NCBI RefSeq assembly: GCF_014930365.1
Contig: NZ_JABXWI010000013.1
Span: 135,546-199,545 of the forward strand
Direction: 5' to 3'
Source: Streptomyces caniscabiei
GTDB taxonomy: Bacteria; Actinomycetota; Actinomycetes; Streptomycetales; Streptomycetaceae
DNA length: 64,000 nucleotides
Under the pieces are notes generated by a model, which was given only the letters and a program-made list of their open reading frames with translations, did not search any database and was not told the origin of the DNA. A program made the translations under genes and the position numbers. Position 1 is the first letter of the stretch, and each line of letters opens with the position of its first letter. This document shows, one piece after another, positions 25,465-32,964 of this stretch.

Positions 25465-26850
25465 TCACGCCCCGTGCCATACCGTGGTGATGTTGCAGAA
25501 CTCCCGGATTCCGTGTCCGGACAGCTCACGCCCGTATCCGGACCGCTTGACCCCGCCGAACGGGAACGCCGGGTGGGAGGCGGTCATCCCGTTGACGTAG
25601 ACCGCGCCGGCGTCGAGGTCCCGGACGAAGCGGTCGACCTCGGCGGTGTCCCGGGTCCACACGTTGGAGCTGAGCCCGAAGGGCGTGTCGTTGGCGATCG
25701 CGATCGCTTCGTCGAGGTCGGCGACCCGGTACAGCGTGGCCACCGGGCCGAAGGTCTCCTCCTGGTGGACGCGCATCTCGGGCGTGATGTCGGCGAGGAC
25801 GGTCGGCGGGTAGAACCAGCCGGGCCCGTCGGGCCGTTCCGCGCCGCACAGGACGGTGGCGCCGCTCTCCACGGCCTCGTCGACCAGCTCCTCCAGGTCC
25901 TCGCGGCCCCGCTCGCTGGAGAGCGGGCCGACGTCGGTGTCCTCGTCCAGCGGGTCGCCCACCTTCAGCGCCCGCATCGCCTCGACGAACCGTTCGGCGA
26001 AGGCGTCGTACACGTCGGCGTGCACGATGAACCGTTTGGCGGCGATGCACGACTGGCCGGTGTTCTGCACCCGGGCCGTCACGGCGACCCGCGCCGCCTT
26101 CTCGACGTCGGCGGAGGGCATCACCACGTACGGGTCGCTGCCGCCCAGTTCCAGCACGGTCTTCTTGACCTCGTCGCCCGCGACCGAGGCGACCGCCCGC
26201 CCGGCGGGCTCGCTGCCGGTGAGGGTGGCGGCCCTCACCCGCGGATCGCGCAGGATGTCCTCGACGGCGCCGGAGCCGACGAGCAGGGTCTGGAAGCAGC
26301 CCTCGGGGAAGCCCGCCCGGCGGAAGAGATCCTCCAGGTAGAGCGCGGTCTGCGGGACGTTGGAGGCGTGCTTCAGCAGGCCCACGTTGCCGGCCATCAG
26401 GGCGGGCGCGGCGAAGCGGATCACCTGCCAGAGCGGGAAGTTCCACGGCATCACGGCGAGCACGGGGCCGAGCGGCCGGTAGCGGACGAGGACCCGGGAG
26501 GCGCCCGAGTCCTTCACGTCCGCGTCGGACGGCTCCACGTCGGTGAGCAGCACCTCGGCGTGGTCGGCGTACCAGCGCATCGCCTTCGCGCACTTGGCGG
26601 CCTCGGCGCGGGCCTGCTTGACGGGCTTGCCCATCTCCGTGGTCATCACCCGGGCGACGTCCTCGGTGTCCTCGTCGAGGAGGTCGGCGGCCCGGCGCAG
26701 CAGCCGGGCGCGTTCCGCGAAGGAGGTGGTCCGGTAGGCGCGGAACGTGGCGGCGGCGGTGGCGAGGCGGTGTTCGATCTCCTCCTCGCCCAGGGCGTCG
26801 TACGTCTTCAGGGTCTCGCCGTTCGCCGGGTTGACCGTGGCGATGGGCAT
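25465..26850 (-). CDS. NAD(P)-dependent aldehyde dehydrogenase, succinate-semialdehyde type
   Basis: The 461-residue ALDH has the general-base Glu in TVLELGGSDPYVV (about 230) and the nucleophilic Cys in NTGQSCIAAKRF (about 264). Other family segments are MPWNFPLWQVIRFAAPALMA and PFGGVKRSGYGRELS. The IATVNPANGE start and overall length match bacterial succinate-semialdehyde dehydrogenases (GabD/YneI-like), which feed 4-aminobutyrate carbon into the TCA cycle. No gabT is adjacent, so the true aldehyde may differ. Confidence 0.87.
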   Translation of the reverse strand: MPIATVNPANGETLKTYDALGEEEIEHRLATAAATFRAYRTTSFAERARLLRRAADLLDEDTEDVARVMTTEMGKPVKQARAEAAKCAKAMRWYADHAEVLLTDVEPSDADVKDSGASRVLVRYRPLGPVLAVMPWNFPLWQVIRFAAPALMAGNVGLLKHASNVPQTALYLEDLFRRAGFPEGCFQTLLVGSGAVEDILRDPRVRAATLTGSEPAGRAVASVAGDEVKKTVLELGGSDPYVVMPSADVEKAARVAVTARVQNTGQSCIAAKRFIVHADVYDAFAERFVEAMRALKVGDPLDEDTDVGPLSSERGREDLEELVDEAVESGATVLCGAERPDGPGWFYPPTVLADITPEMRVHQEETFGPVATLYRVADLDEAIAIANDTPFGLSSNVWTRDTAEVDRFVRDLDAGAVYVNGMTASHPAFPFGGVKRSGYGRELSGHGIREFCNITTVWHGA

Positions 26851-26914
26851 GCTGGCCTCCTGCGTGGGCTGTCCTTCGACCTTCCCGCGCGACGGCGCAC
26901 GCCGCAACGCGGAC

Positions 26915-27382
26915 TCAGCCCGAGTGCTCCAGGAGACGGTCGAGAAACTCCGCCTGCGCCGGGACGATCACGGCCCTGGCCCGTTCGACGGTGAGCCACT
27001 CCACGCGGTCCAGCTCAGGGAACTCCTGGAGCTGTCCCGACCTCGGCGGCCACTCCATGCGGAAGGTCCCCGGTACGACGGTCGCCGGGTCGAGGTCCGC
27101 CTCGATCGCCCAGGCCGTGACGATCTTGCCGTTCTTCTGCGTGACCTCGCCCAGCGGTACGGCCTCCCCGTCGGGCGGCGTCAGCCCCAGCTCCTCCTGG
27201 AACTCCCGGCGGGCCGCGTCCCAGGCGGGCTCGTCCGGCTCGTACTCGCCCTTGGGCACGCTCCACGCCCCCGCGTCCCTGTGCGCGAAGTACGGGCCGC
27301 CCATGTGGCCGAGCAGTACCTCGACGCCGTGCTCGGTGCGGCGGTGGAGCAGCAGGCCGGCACTGCGCTTGGGTGTGGTCAA
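26915..27382 (-). CDS. Nudix hydrolase, translationally coupled to the DNA ligase gene
   Basis: The 155-residue protein contains a complete Nudix box, G-x5-E-x7-REFQEELGL, beginning at GEYEPDE near residue 47. The start is taken as TTG at 27382: it overlaps the ligase stop as TTGA and has GAGGTG five bases upstream. Nudix enzymes hydrolyse nucleoside diphosphates linked to another group; MPKGEYEPDEPAWDAA-like members include (di)nucleotide and oxidised-nucleotide hydrolases. The tight link with an ATP-dependent ligase suggests a nucleotide-pool or end-processing role in repair, which is inference. Confidence 0.87.
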   Translation of the reverse strand: MTTPKRSAGLLLHRRTEHGVEVLLGHMGGPYFAHRDAGAWSVPKGEYEPDEPAWDAARREFQEELGLTPPDGEAVPLGEVTQKNGKIVTAWAIEADLDPATVVPGTFRMEWPPRSGQLQEFPELDRVEWLTVERARAVIVPAQAEFLDRLLEHSG

Positions 27383-28917
27383 CGGGTCACCTCGGGGTGT
27401 GCGGCGAGCAGGGCCTCGACCGTATCGGCTTCCGCGGGGGTCTTGTCCTCGCGGTACCGGATCACGCGGGCGAAGCGGAGGGTGACGCCGGCCGGGTAAC
27501 GGGTGGAGCGCTGCAGGCCGTCGTAGGCGATCTCGACGACGAGTTCGGGGCGGACGGTCACGCCCCAGCGGTGCTCCTCCACCGCCAGTTCCGTCAGCCG
27601 TTCGGTCTGCCAGGCCAGCAGCGCGTCGGTCATGCCCTTGAAGGTCTTGCCGAGCATGGCGAAGGAGCCGTCGGCGGTGCGGGCGCCGAGGTGGAGGTTG
27701 GAGAGCCTGCCGGTGCGGCGGCCGTGGCCCCACTCGGCGGCCAGGACCACCAGATCGAGGGTGTGGACGGGCTTGACCTTCAGCCAGGACGCCCCGCGCC
27801 GGCCCGCGCTGTAGGGGGCGTCGAGGGCCTTCAGCACGACTCCCTCGTGGCCGCGTTCCAGGGTGGCGGCGAGGAAGCCCTCCGCCTCGGGGAGGTCGCC
27901 GGGGCCGTTCACCAGGGTGCGGCGGACGCGCATCGGTTCGGGGACGAGGCGGGCCAGTTCGGTGTGGCGGTCGGCGAAGGGCAGGTCGAGGAGGTCCTGG
28001 CCGTCCACGGACAGGGCGTCGAAGAAGACCGGCGAGACCGGGACCTGAGCGGCGGCCGTCGCCACGTCCAGCCGGGAGCCGACGCGTCCGGCGGTCTCCT
28101 GGAAGGAGCGGGGGCGGCCGGTCTCGTCGAACGCGATCACCTCTCCGTCCAGGATGAACCGTTCGCCCCTCAACTCCAGTGCGGCGACGGTCAGTTCGGG
28201 CAGCCGGTCGGTGATGTCGTCCAGGGTGCGGGTGTAGAGGCGTACGCGGTCGCCGTCGCGGTGGACCTGGACGCGGATGCCGTCGAGCTTCTCCTCGACC
28301 GCGCACACACCGAGCTTCGCCACGGCCTCCGCGACGGAGGACGCGCTGTGCGCCAGCATCGGCTGGACGGGCCGCCCGACGGTGAGCCGGAACGCGTCGA
28401 GGGCCGACGCGCCCTCCGTGAGCAGGGCCTGCGCCACGGTCTGGAGCGAGCCGGCCAGCATCACCGCCCGGCGTACGTCGGCGGCGGGCGCGCCGGTGGC
28501 GCCGGCCAGCCCCTCCACGGCGAGGGCGTCCAGGGCGCCTTGACGGACCTCCCCGGTGAGCAGGCCGAACAGGTAGCGCTGCTCGTCCTCGGTGGCCGCC
28601 CTCAGCAACTCGCCGACCAGGCGCCTTCGTTCGGCCTGCGAACCGGTGCCGGTGACCGCGCCGATCACCGTCAGCCGGGTGTCGACCTCGCGGACCGTGA
28701 GGGTGGGGGTGCCGGCCGGCAGGATCTGCTGGTCCAGGACCCTCCAGCCGATGCCGAGTCTGCCCTGGGGCAGCCGGCCCGCGAGGTAGGGGATGACGAT
28801 CGGGACGTCCGCCGCGTCGGCGTCGCGGAAGAGTTCGGCGAGCAGGGCGGTCTTGCGGGACCGGGCCGAGGTGGCGGCGATCTCTTGCGACACGCGGGCG
28901 AGCCGGGCGAAGAGCAT
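27379..28917 (-). CDS. ATP-dependent DNA ligase (LigB-like)
   Basis: The 512-residue enzyme has an N-terminal ligase domain (1-200), the adenylation site EEKLDGIRVQVH (nucleophile Lys about 212; KxDG), RFILDGEVIAFD (motif III region), EGVVLKALDAPYSAGRRG (motif IV) and SWLKVKPVH (motif V), then an OB-fold. Length and architecture match mycobacterial LigB rather than the Ku-linked LigC/LigD. It seals nicks with ATP, additional to the essential NAD-dependent LigA. It is followed without gap by the Nudix gene. Confidence 0.92.
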   Translation of the reverse strand: MLFARLARVSQEIAATSARSRKTALLAELFRDADAADVPIVIPYLAGRLPQGRLGIGWRVLDQQILPAGTPTLTVREVDTRLTVIGAVTGTGSQAERRRLVGELLRAATEDEQRYLFGLLTGEVRQGALDALAVEGLAGATGAPAADVRRAVMLAGSLQTVAQALLTEGASALDAFRLTVGRPVQPMLAHSASSVAEAVAKLGVCAVEEKLDGIRVQVHRDGDRVRLYTRTLDDITDRLPELTVAALELRGERFILDGEVIAFDETGRPRSFQETAGRVGSRLDVATAAAQVPVSPVFFDALSVDGQDLLDLPFADRHTELARLVPEPMRVRRTLVNGPGDLPEAEGFLAATLERGHEGVVLKALDAPYSAGRRGASWLKVKPVHTLDLVVLAAEWGHGRRTGRLSNLHLGARTADGSFAMLGKTFKGMTDALLAWQTERLTELAVEEHRWGVTVRPELVVEIAYDGLQRSTRYPAGVTLRFARVIRYREDKTPAEADTVEALLAAHPEVTR

Positions 28918-29003
28918 GGAGTCATGGTCCTACGGAGTTTGGCCGGGCGCCCATTGGGGTGGGGGTGCGGGTTTCGTCGGCGGGTGCGGGTGGGTGGGGC
29001 TTC

Positions 29004-29026
29004 TCGCGCAGTTCCCCGCGCCCCTG
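29004..29026 (-). repeat. Dispersed intergenic element, copy C (inverted)
   Basis: TCGCGCAGTTCCCCGCGCCCCTG lies 27 bp past the stop of the flavoprotein gene, between it and the ligase promoter region. It is the exact complement of the CAGGGGCGCGGGGAACTGCGCGA form. Confidence 0.75.
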
Positions 29027-29053
29027 AAAGCGATGGCCCTTCGGGCCGATCGA

Positions 29054-30001
29054 TCATCTCGCGTCCAGGTCCGTCATCAGAAGGTCTCCGTTGATGGTTG
29101 CGCCTGCTCGGTAGCCCGAGGAGGCCGCGTTGATCACCTGTTCGGAGAAGCCCATCGCGTTGCCCGCGGCCCAGACCTCGGGGACCGTGGTCCGGCCGGT
29201 CGGGTCGATGACGGGGTAGGCGCCGAAGGGGGTTTCGTCCAGGTCGGCGCCCAGTTTCTCCAGCAGGCCGGTCTGCGGGAGGGGGCGGGGCGCGGTGAAG
29301 AGCACCGAGCGGGCGTGGGTCGTGCCGTCGGCGAGCCTGACGCCGGTGAGGCGGTCGTCCTCCACGACCAGGCGGGCGACCTCGCCGGGGACCACGCGGA
29401 CCCCGGCGGCCGCGAGGCGGCGCAGGTCGTCGTCGGAGAGGTCGCTCTCGGGGACCTCGTGCAGGAACAGGGTCACGTCCTTGGACCACTGGGAGACCAT
29501 CAGGGCCTGGTGGACGCTCAGCGGGGACGTCGCGAGCACGCCGAAGGGCCGGTCGCGGACCTCCCAGCCGTGGCAGTAGGGGCAGTGCAGGACGTCCCGG
29601 CCGAAGCGTTCGGCGACGCCGGGAACGGCCGGGAGTTCGTCCCTCAGGCCTGTGGCGACGACCAGGCGCCGGGCGCGCGCGGTCCGGCCGTCCGCGAGGG
29701 TGACGGTGAGGTGCCGGCCGTCGTCGTCCCGGGTGACGTCGACCGCCCGGCCCCGGACCAGCTCCACGCCGTAGCGGGCGATCTCCTCCCGGCCGACGGC
29801 CAGGAACTCCGCCGGGGGCATCCCGTCCCGCGACAGGAAGCCCTGCATGTGCGCTGCGGGCGCGTTGCGGGGCTCGCCCGCGTCGACGACCAGGGTGCGG
29901 CGCCGGGCCCGGCCGAGGACCAGGGCGGCGGAGAGTCCTGCCGCGCCGCCGCCGATGACGATCACTTCGTACCGCTCGATCGGTTCGTACTGCTGGGTCA
30001 T
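29054..30001 (-). CDS. Thioredoxin-reductase-like FAD/NAD(P)H oxidoreductase
   Basis: The 315-residue flavoprotein has an FAD-binding IGGGAAGLSAAL motif (about 17-28), the redox-active CPYC in LHCPYCHGWE (about 136-145), and a C-terminal FAD segment VWAAGNAMGF. It has the low-molecular-weight thioredoxin reductase layout with a CxxC different from the usual CATC, as in TrxR-like ferredoxin/other disulfide reductases or holothin-oxidase-type enzymes. The start has a strong GGAGGTG site. It is divergent from an XRE-cupin regulator across 78 bp and probably controlled by it. No thioredoxin gene is adjacent. Confidence 0.85.
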   Translation of the reverse strand: MTQQYEPIERYEVIVIGGGAAGLSAALVLGRARRRTLVVDAGEPRNAPAAHMQGFLSRDGMPPAEFLAVGREEIARYGVELVRGRAVDVTRDDDGRHLTVTLADGRTARARRLVVATGLRDELPAVPGVAERFGRDVLHCPYCHGWEVRDRPFGVLATSPLSVHQALMVSQWSKDVTLFLHEVPESDLSDDDLRRLAAAGVRVVPGEVARLVVEDDRLTGVRLADGTTHARSVLFTAPRPLPQTGLLEKLGADLDETPFGAYPVIDPTGRTTVPEVWAAGNAMGFSEQVINAASSGYRAGATINGDLLMTDLDAR

Positions 30002-30044
30002 GGTGACCACCTCCATGCCCGACGGTCGCGTGAGAACTGCCGTA

Positions 30045-30073
30045 TTGACAAATGTCTTTGCCGAAACTGCAAT
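30045..30073 (+). promoter_or_regulatory. Promoter of the XRE-cupin gene, predicted leaderless
   Basis: TTGACA (30045-30050) is a perfect -35; TGCAAT (30068-30073) is an acceptable -10 with 17-bp spacing. The ATG at 30080 is where transcription would begin, and no clear ribosome-binding site precedes it. GACA-AA-TGTC at 30047-30056 overlaps the -35 and is a candidate autoregulatory operator. Confidence 0.5.
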
Positions 30074-30079
30074 GGAACG

Positions 30080-30676
30080 ATGAGTGAGAAGGGTGAGGAG
30101 ACCGGCGGCACGGACGAGGTGCTCGCAGGAGTCGGGCCGCGGCTGCGGCGGATCCGCAAGGAGCGCGAGGCGACGCTCGCCGGGCTGTCGGAGGCGACCG
30201 GCATCTCGGTGAGCACGCTGTCGCGGCTGGAGTCGGGGCTGCGCAAGCCCAGCCTGGAACTGCTGCTGCCGATCGCGCGGGCCCACCAGGTGCCGCTGGA
30301 CGAGCTGATCGGGGAGCCGCCGGTGGGCGATCCCCGGGTGCGGTCGAAGCCGATCCAGCGGCACGGGCGGACGTACTGGCCGCTCACCCGGCAGCCGGGC
30401 GGGCTCCAGGCCTTCAAGGTGCTCATCCCGCAGTCGCGGCAGGAGCCGGAGCCGCGCACCCACGAGGGCTACGAGTGGCTGTATGTGATGTCCGGGAAAC
30501 TGCGCGTCGTGCTCGGCGAACATGATGTGGTGATGGTGGCCGGGGAGGCCGCCGAGTTCGACACCCGGGTGCCGCACTGGTTCGGGTCGACGGGGGAGGG
30601 GCCGGTGGAGTTCCTCAGCCTGTTCGGGCCGCAGGGGGAGCGGATGCATGTGCGGGCCCGGCCGGCACGGTCGTGA
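30080..30676 (+). CDS. XRE family regulator with C-terminal cupin domain
   Basis: The 198-residue protein has an N-terminal helix-turn-helix (about 15-72; LSEATGISVSTLSRLESG) and a cupin domain (about 115-190; THEGYEWLYVMSGKLRVVLGE, then FDTRVPHWFGS). The cupin probably binds a small effector. It is divergent from the thioredoxin-reductase-like gene. Codon 1 coincides with the predicted transcription start, so translation may be leaderless. Confidence 0.88.
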   Translation: MSEKGEETGGTDEVLAGVGPRLRRIRKEREATLAGLSEATGISVSTLSRLESGLRKPSLELLLPIARAHQVPLDELIGEPPVGDPRVRSKPIQRHGRTYWPLTRQPGGLQAFKVLIPQSRQEPEPRTHEGYEWLYVMSGKLRVVLGEHDVVMVAGEAAEFDTRVPHWFGSTGEGPVEFLSLFGPQGERMHVRARPARS

Positions 30677-30727
30677 CGTACGCGGCCGTGACGCACGCTA
30701 CTCGCCCTCGGCTGTTCCCCGGAGGGC

Positions 30728-30744
30728 AAGCGACCGCTTAGTAT
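30728..30744 (+). promoter_or_regulatory. Candidate operator and -10 of the oxidoreductase/acyl-CoA dehydrogenase operon
   Basis: AAGCG-AC-CGCTT (30728-30739) is a perfect 5-bp inverted repeat that runs directly into TAGTAT (30739-30744), a good -10. This looks like a repressor site over a promoter. No regulator gene lies next to this operon; the XRE gene upstream or a remote TetR protein could act here. Confidence 0.42.
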
Positions 30745-30805
30745 GCATGCGGCAGTCGGGCCGGGGCCCGACGAAGCAGTCCGAAGCAGTCCGTGGAGGC
30801 ACCGC

Positions 30806-31783
30806 ATGCAGGCATGGCAAGTGCACGAGAACGGCGAGCCGAGCGAGGTGATGCGGCTCCAGGACGTGGAGCGGCCCACGCCCGGCGACGGCCAGGTCCT
30901 GCTGAAGGTGCGTGCCGCGAACATCAACTTCCCCGATGTGCTGATGTGCCGTGGGCACTACCAGGTCCGGCCGCCGCTGCCGTTCACGCCGGGCGTGGAG
31001 ATCTGCGGGGAGACCGAGGACGGCCGCCGGGTTCTCGCCAATCCGGCGCTGCCCCACGGCGGCTTCGCCGAGTACGCGGTCGCCGATGCCGCCGCCCTGC
31101 TGCCCGCGCCCGAGTCGCTGGACGACGCCGAGGCCGCGGCCCTCCACATCGGCTACCAGACGGGCTGGTTCGGCCTCCACCGCCGGGCCCGCCTCGAAGC
31201 GGGGGAGACCCTGCTCGTCCACGCTGCCGCCGGAGGGGTCGGCAGCGCGGCGGTGCAGCTCGGCAAGGCTGCCGGGGCGACGGTCATCGGTGTCGTGGGC
31301 GGCGCCGACAAGGCCGCCGTGGCCCGGGAGCTGGGCTGCGACGTGGTGATCGACCGGCGGAGCGAGGACGTCGTCTCCGCTGTGAAGGAAGCCACCGGAG
31401 GCCGGGGCGCGGATGTGATCTACGACCCCGTGGGCGGCGAGGCCTACACGCAGTCGACCAAGGTCGTCGCCTTCGAGGGGCGCATCGTGGTCGTCGGCTT
31501 CGCCAGCGGGACCATCCCCAGCCCCGGCCTCAACCACGCCCTCGTCAAGAACTACGCGATCCTCGGCCTGCACTGGGGCCTGTACAACACCAAGAACCCG
31601 AAGCTGGTCCAGCACTGCCACGAGCAGCTCACCGCGCTGGCGGCCCGGGGCGTCGTCAAGCCGCTGGTGAGCGAGCGCGCACCGCTCGACGGGGCGGCCG
31701 CCGCCGTGCAGCGCGTCGCCGACGGTGTGACCACGGGCCGGGTCGTCGTGGTGCCCTCGCTGGAGAACGGAGCCGCAGCATGA
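30806..31783 (+). CDS. NADPH:quinone oxidoreductase family protein (zinc-independent MDR)
   Basis: The 325-residue medium-chain reductase starts MQAWQVHENG after GTGGAGGC. It has the NFPDVLMCRGHYQ substrate segment, LLVHAAAGGVGSAAVQLGKAAG (NADPH Rossmann motif, about 138-155) and GGRGADVIYDPVGG. It lacks the zinc-ligand cysteines of alcohol dehydrogenases. It is the first gene of an operon with two acyl-CoA dehydrogenases, overlapping the next by ATGA. It may reduce an enoyl-type intermediate of the same pathway. Confidence 0.9.
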   Translation: MQAWQVHENGEPSEVMRLQDVERPTPGDGQVLLKVRAANINFPDVLMCRGHYQVRPPLPFTPGVEICGETEDGRRVLANPALPHGGFAEYAVADAAALLPAPESLDDAEAAALHIGYQTGWFGLHRRARLEAGETLLVHAAAGGVGSAAVQLGKAAGATVIGVVGGADKAAVARELGCDVVIDRRSEDVVSAVKEATGGRGADVIYDPVGGEAYTQSTKVVAFEGRIVVVGFASGTIPSPGLNHALVKNYAILGLHWGLYNTKNPKLVQHCHEQLTALAARGVVKPLVSERAPLDGAAAAVQRVADGVTTGRVVVVPSLENGAAA

Positions 31784-32964
31784 CCGACGCAGCCGACCTC
31801 AGGCGCCGCACGGCCGAGTTGCTGGCCGCCCACCCGCCCGCCACCACCGACAAGCTGGACTTCCTGAGGGCCCGCTTCGACGCCGGACTCGCCTGGGTGC
31901 ACTACCCCGAGGGCCTCGGCGGCCTCGGCGCCCCGCGCTCCCTCCAGGCCGTGGTCGACGCCGACCTGGCGGCCGAGGGCGCCCCCGACAACGACCCGCG
32001 CCGCATCGGCATCGGCCTCGGCATGGCCGCGCCCACGATCCTCGCCTACGGCACCGAGGAGCAGAAGCGGCGGTTCCTGCGCCCCCTGTGGACCGGTGAG
32101 GAGGTCTGGTGCCAGCTCTTCAGCGAGCCGGGCGCCGGGTCCGACCTCGCCGCGCTCGGCACCCGGGCCGTCCGGCAGGGCGACGGCGACTGGGTCGTCA
32201 ACGGGCAGAAGGTGTGGACGTCCAGCGCCCACGTCGCCCGCTGGGCCATCCTCATCGCCCGCACCGACCCTGACGTGCCCAAGCACCGGGGCATCACCTA
32301 CTTCCTCTGCGACATGACCGACCCGGGCATCGAGGTCCGCCCGCTCCGGCAGGTCACCGGCGAGGCCGAGTTCAACGAGGTGTTCATCACCGACGTCCGC
32401 ATCCCGGACTCGCGCCGCCTCGGCGAGGTCGGCGACGGCTGGAAGGTCGCGCAGACCACCCTCAACAACGAACGCGTCGCCATCGGCGGCATGCGGCTGC
32501 CCCGCGAGGGCGGCATGATCGGCCCGGTCGCGAAGACCTGGCGCGAACGCCCCGAACTGCGCACCCACGACCTCCACCAGCGGCTGCTGAAGCTCTGGGT
32601 CGAGGCCGAGGCCGCCCGGCTCACCGCCGAACGGCTGCGGCAGCAGCTCGTCGCCGGCCAGCCCGGCCCCGAGGGCGCCGGCATGAAGCTCGCCTTCGCC
32701 CGCCTCAACCAGGAGATCAGCGGCCTGGAGGTCGAACTCCGGGGCGAGGAAGGCCTGTTGTACGACGACTGGACCATGCGCCGTCCCGAACTGGTCGACT
32801 TCGTCGGCCGCGACGCCGGCTACCGCTACCTCCGCTCCAAGGGCAACAGCATCGAGGGCGGGACCACCGAGGTCCTGCTGAACATCGTCGCCGAGCGCGT
32901 CCTGGGCCTGCCCGGCGAACCGCGCACCGACAAGGACGTCGCGTGGAAGGACCTCGCCCGATGA
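31780..32964 (+). CDS. Acyl-CoA dehydrogenase family protein (subunit 1)
   Basis: The 394-residue protein starts inside the previous stop codon (ATGA). FAD and substrate motifs are QLFSEPGAGSDLAALGTRAV and NGQKVWTSSAHVARWAILIART; the C-terminus has KGNSIEGGTTEVLLNIVAERVLG. It lacks the GGxGY helix segment of ordinary chain dehydrogenases. Paired ACAD genes like this often encode heteromeric alpha2beta2 enzymes acting on steroid or bulky acyl-CoAs in actinobacteria (FadE pairs). Cotranscription with the next ACAD supports that. Confidence 0.9.
   Translation: MTDAADLRRRTAELLAAHPPATTDKLDFLRARFDAGLAWVHYPEGLGGLGAPRSLQAVVDADLAAEGAPDNDPRRIGIGLGMAAPTILAYGTEEQKRRFLRPLWTGEEVWCQLFSEPGAGSDLAALGTRAVRQGDGDWVVNGQKVWTSSAHVARWAILIARTDPDVPKHRGITYFLCDMTDPGIEVRPLRQVTGEAEFNEVFITDVRIPDSRRLGEVGDGWKVAQTTLNNERVAIGGMRLPREGGMIGPVAKTWRERPELRTHDLHQRLLKLWVEAEAARLTAERLRQQLVAGQPGPEGAGMKLAFARLNQEISGLEVELRGEEGLLYDDWTMRRPELVDFVGRDAGYRYLRSKGNSIEGGTTEVLLNIVAERVLGLPGEPRTDKDVAWKDLAR

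Noticed and set aside
30773..30792. GAAGCAGTCC repeated twice before the quinone oxidoreductase gene
   Set aside because: A two-copy 10-bp duplication in the leader; nothing ties it to regulation beyond the stronger palindrome upstream.
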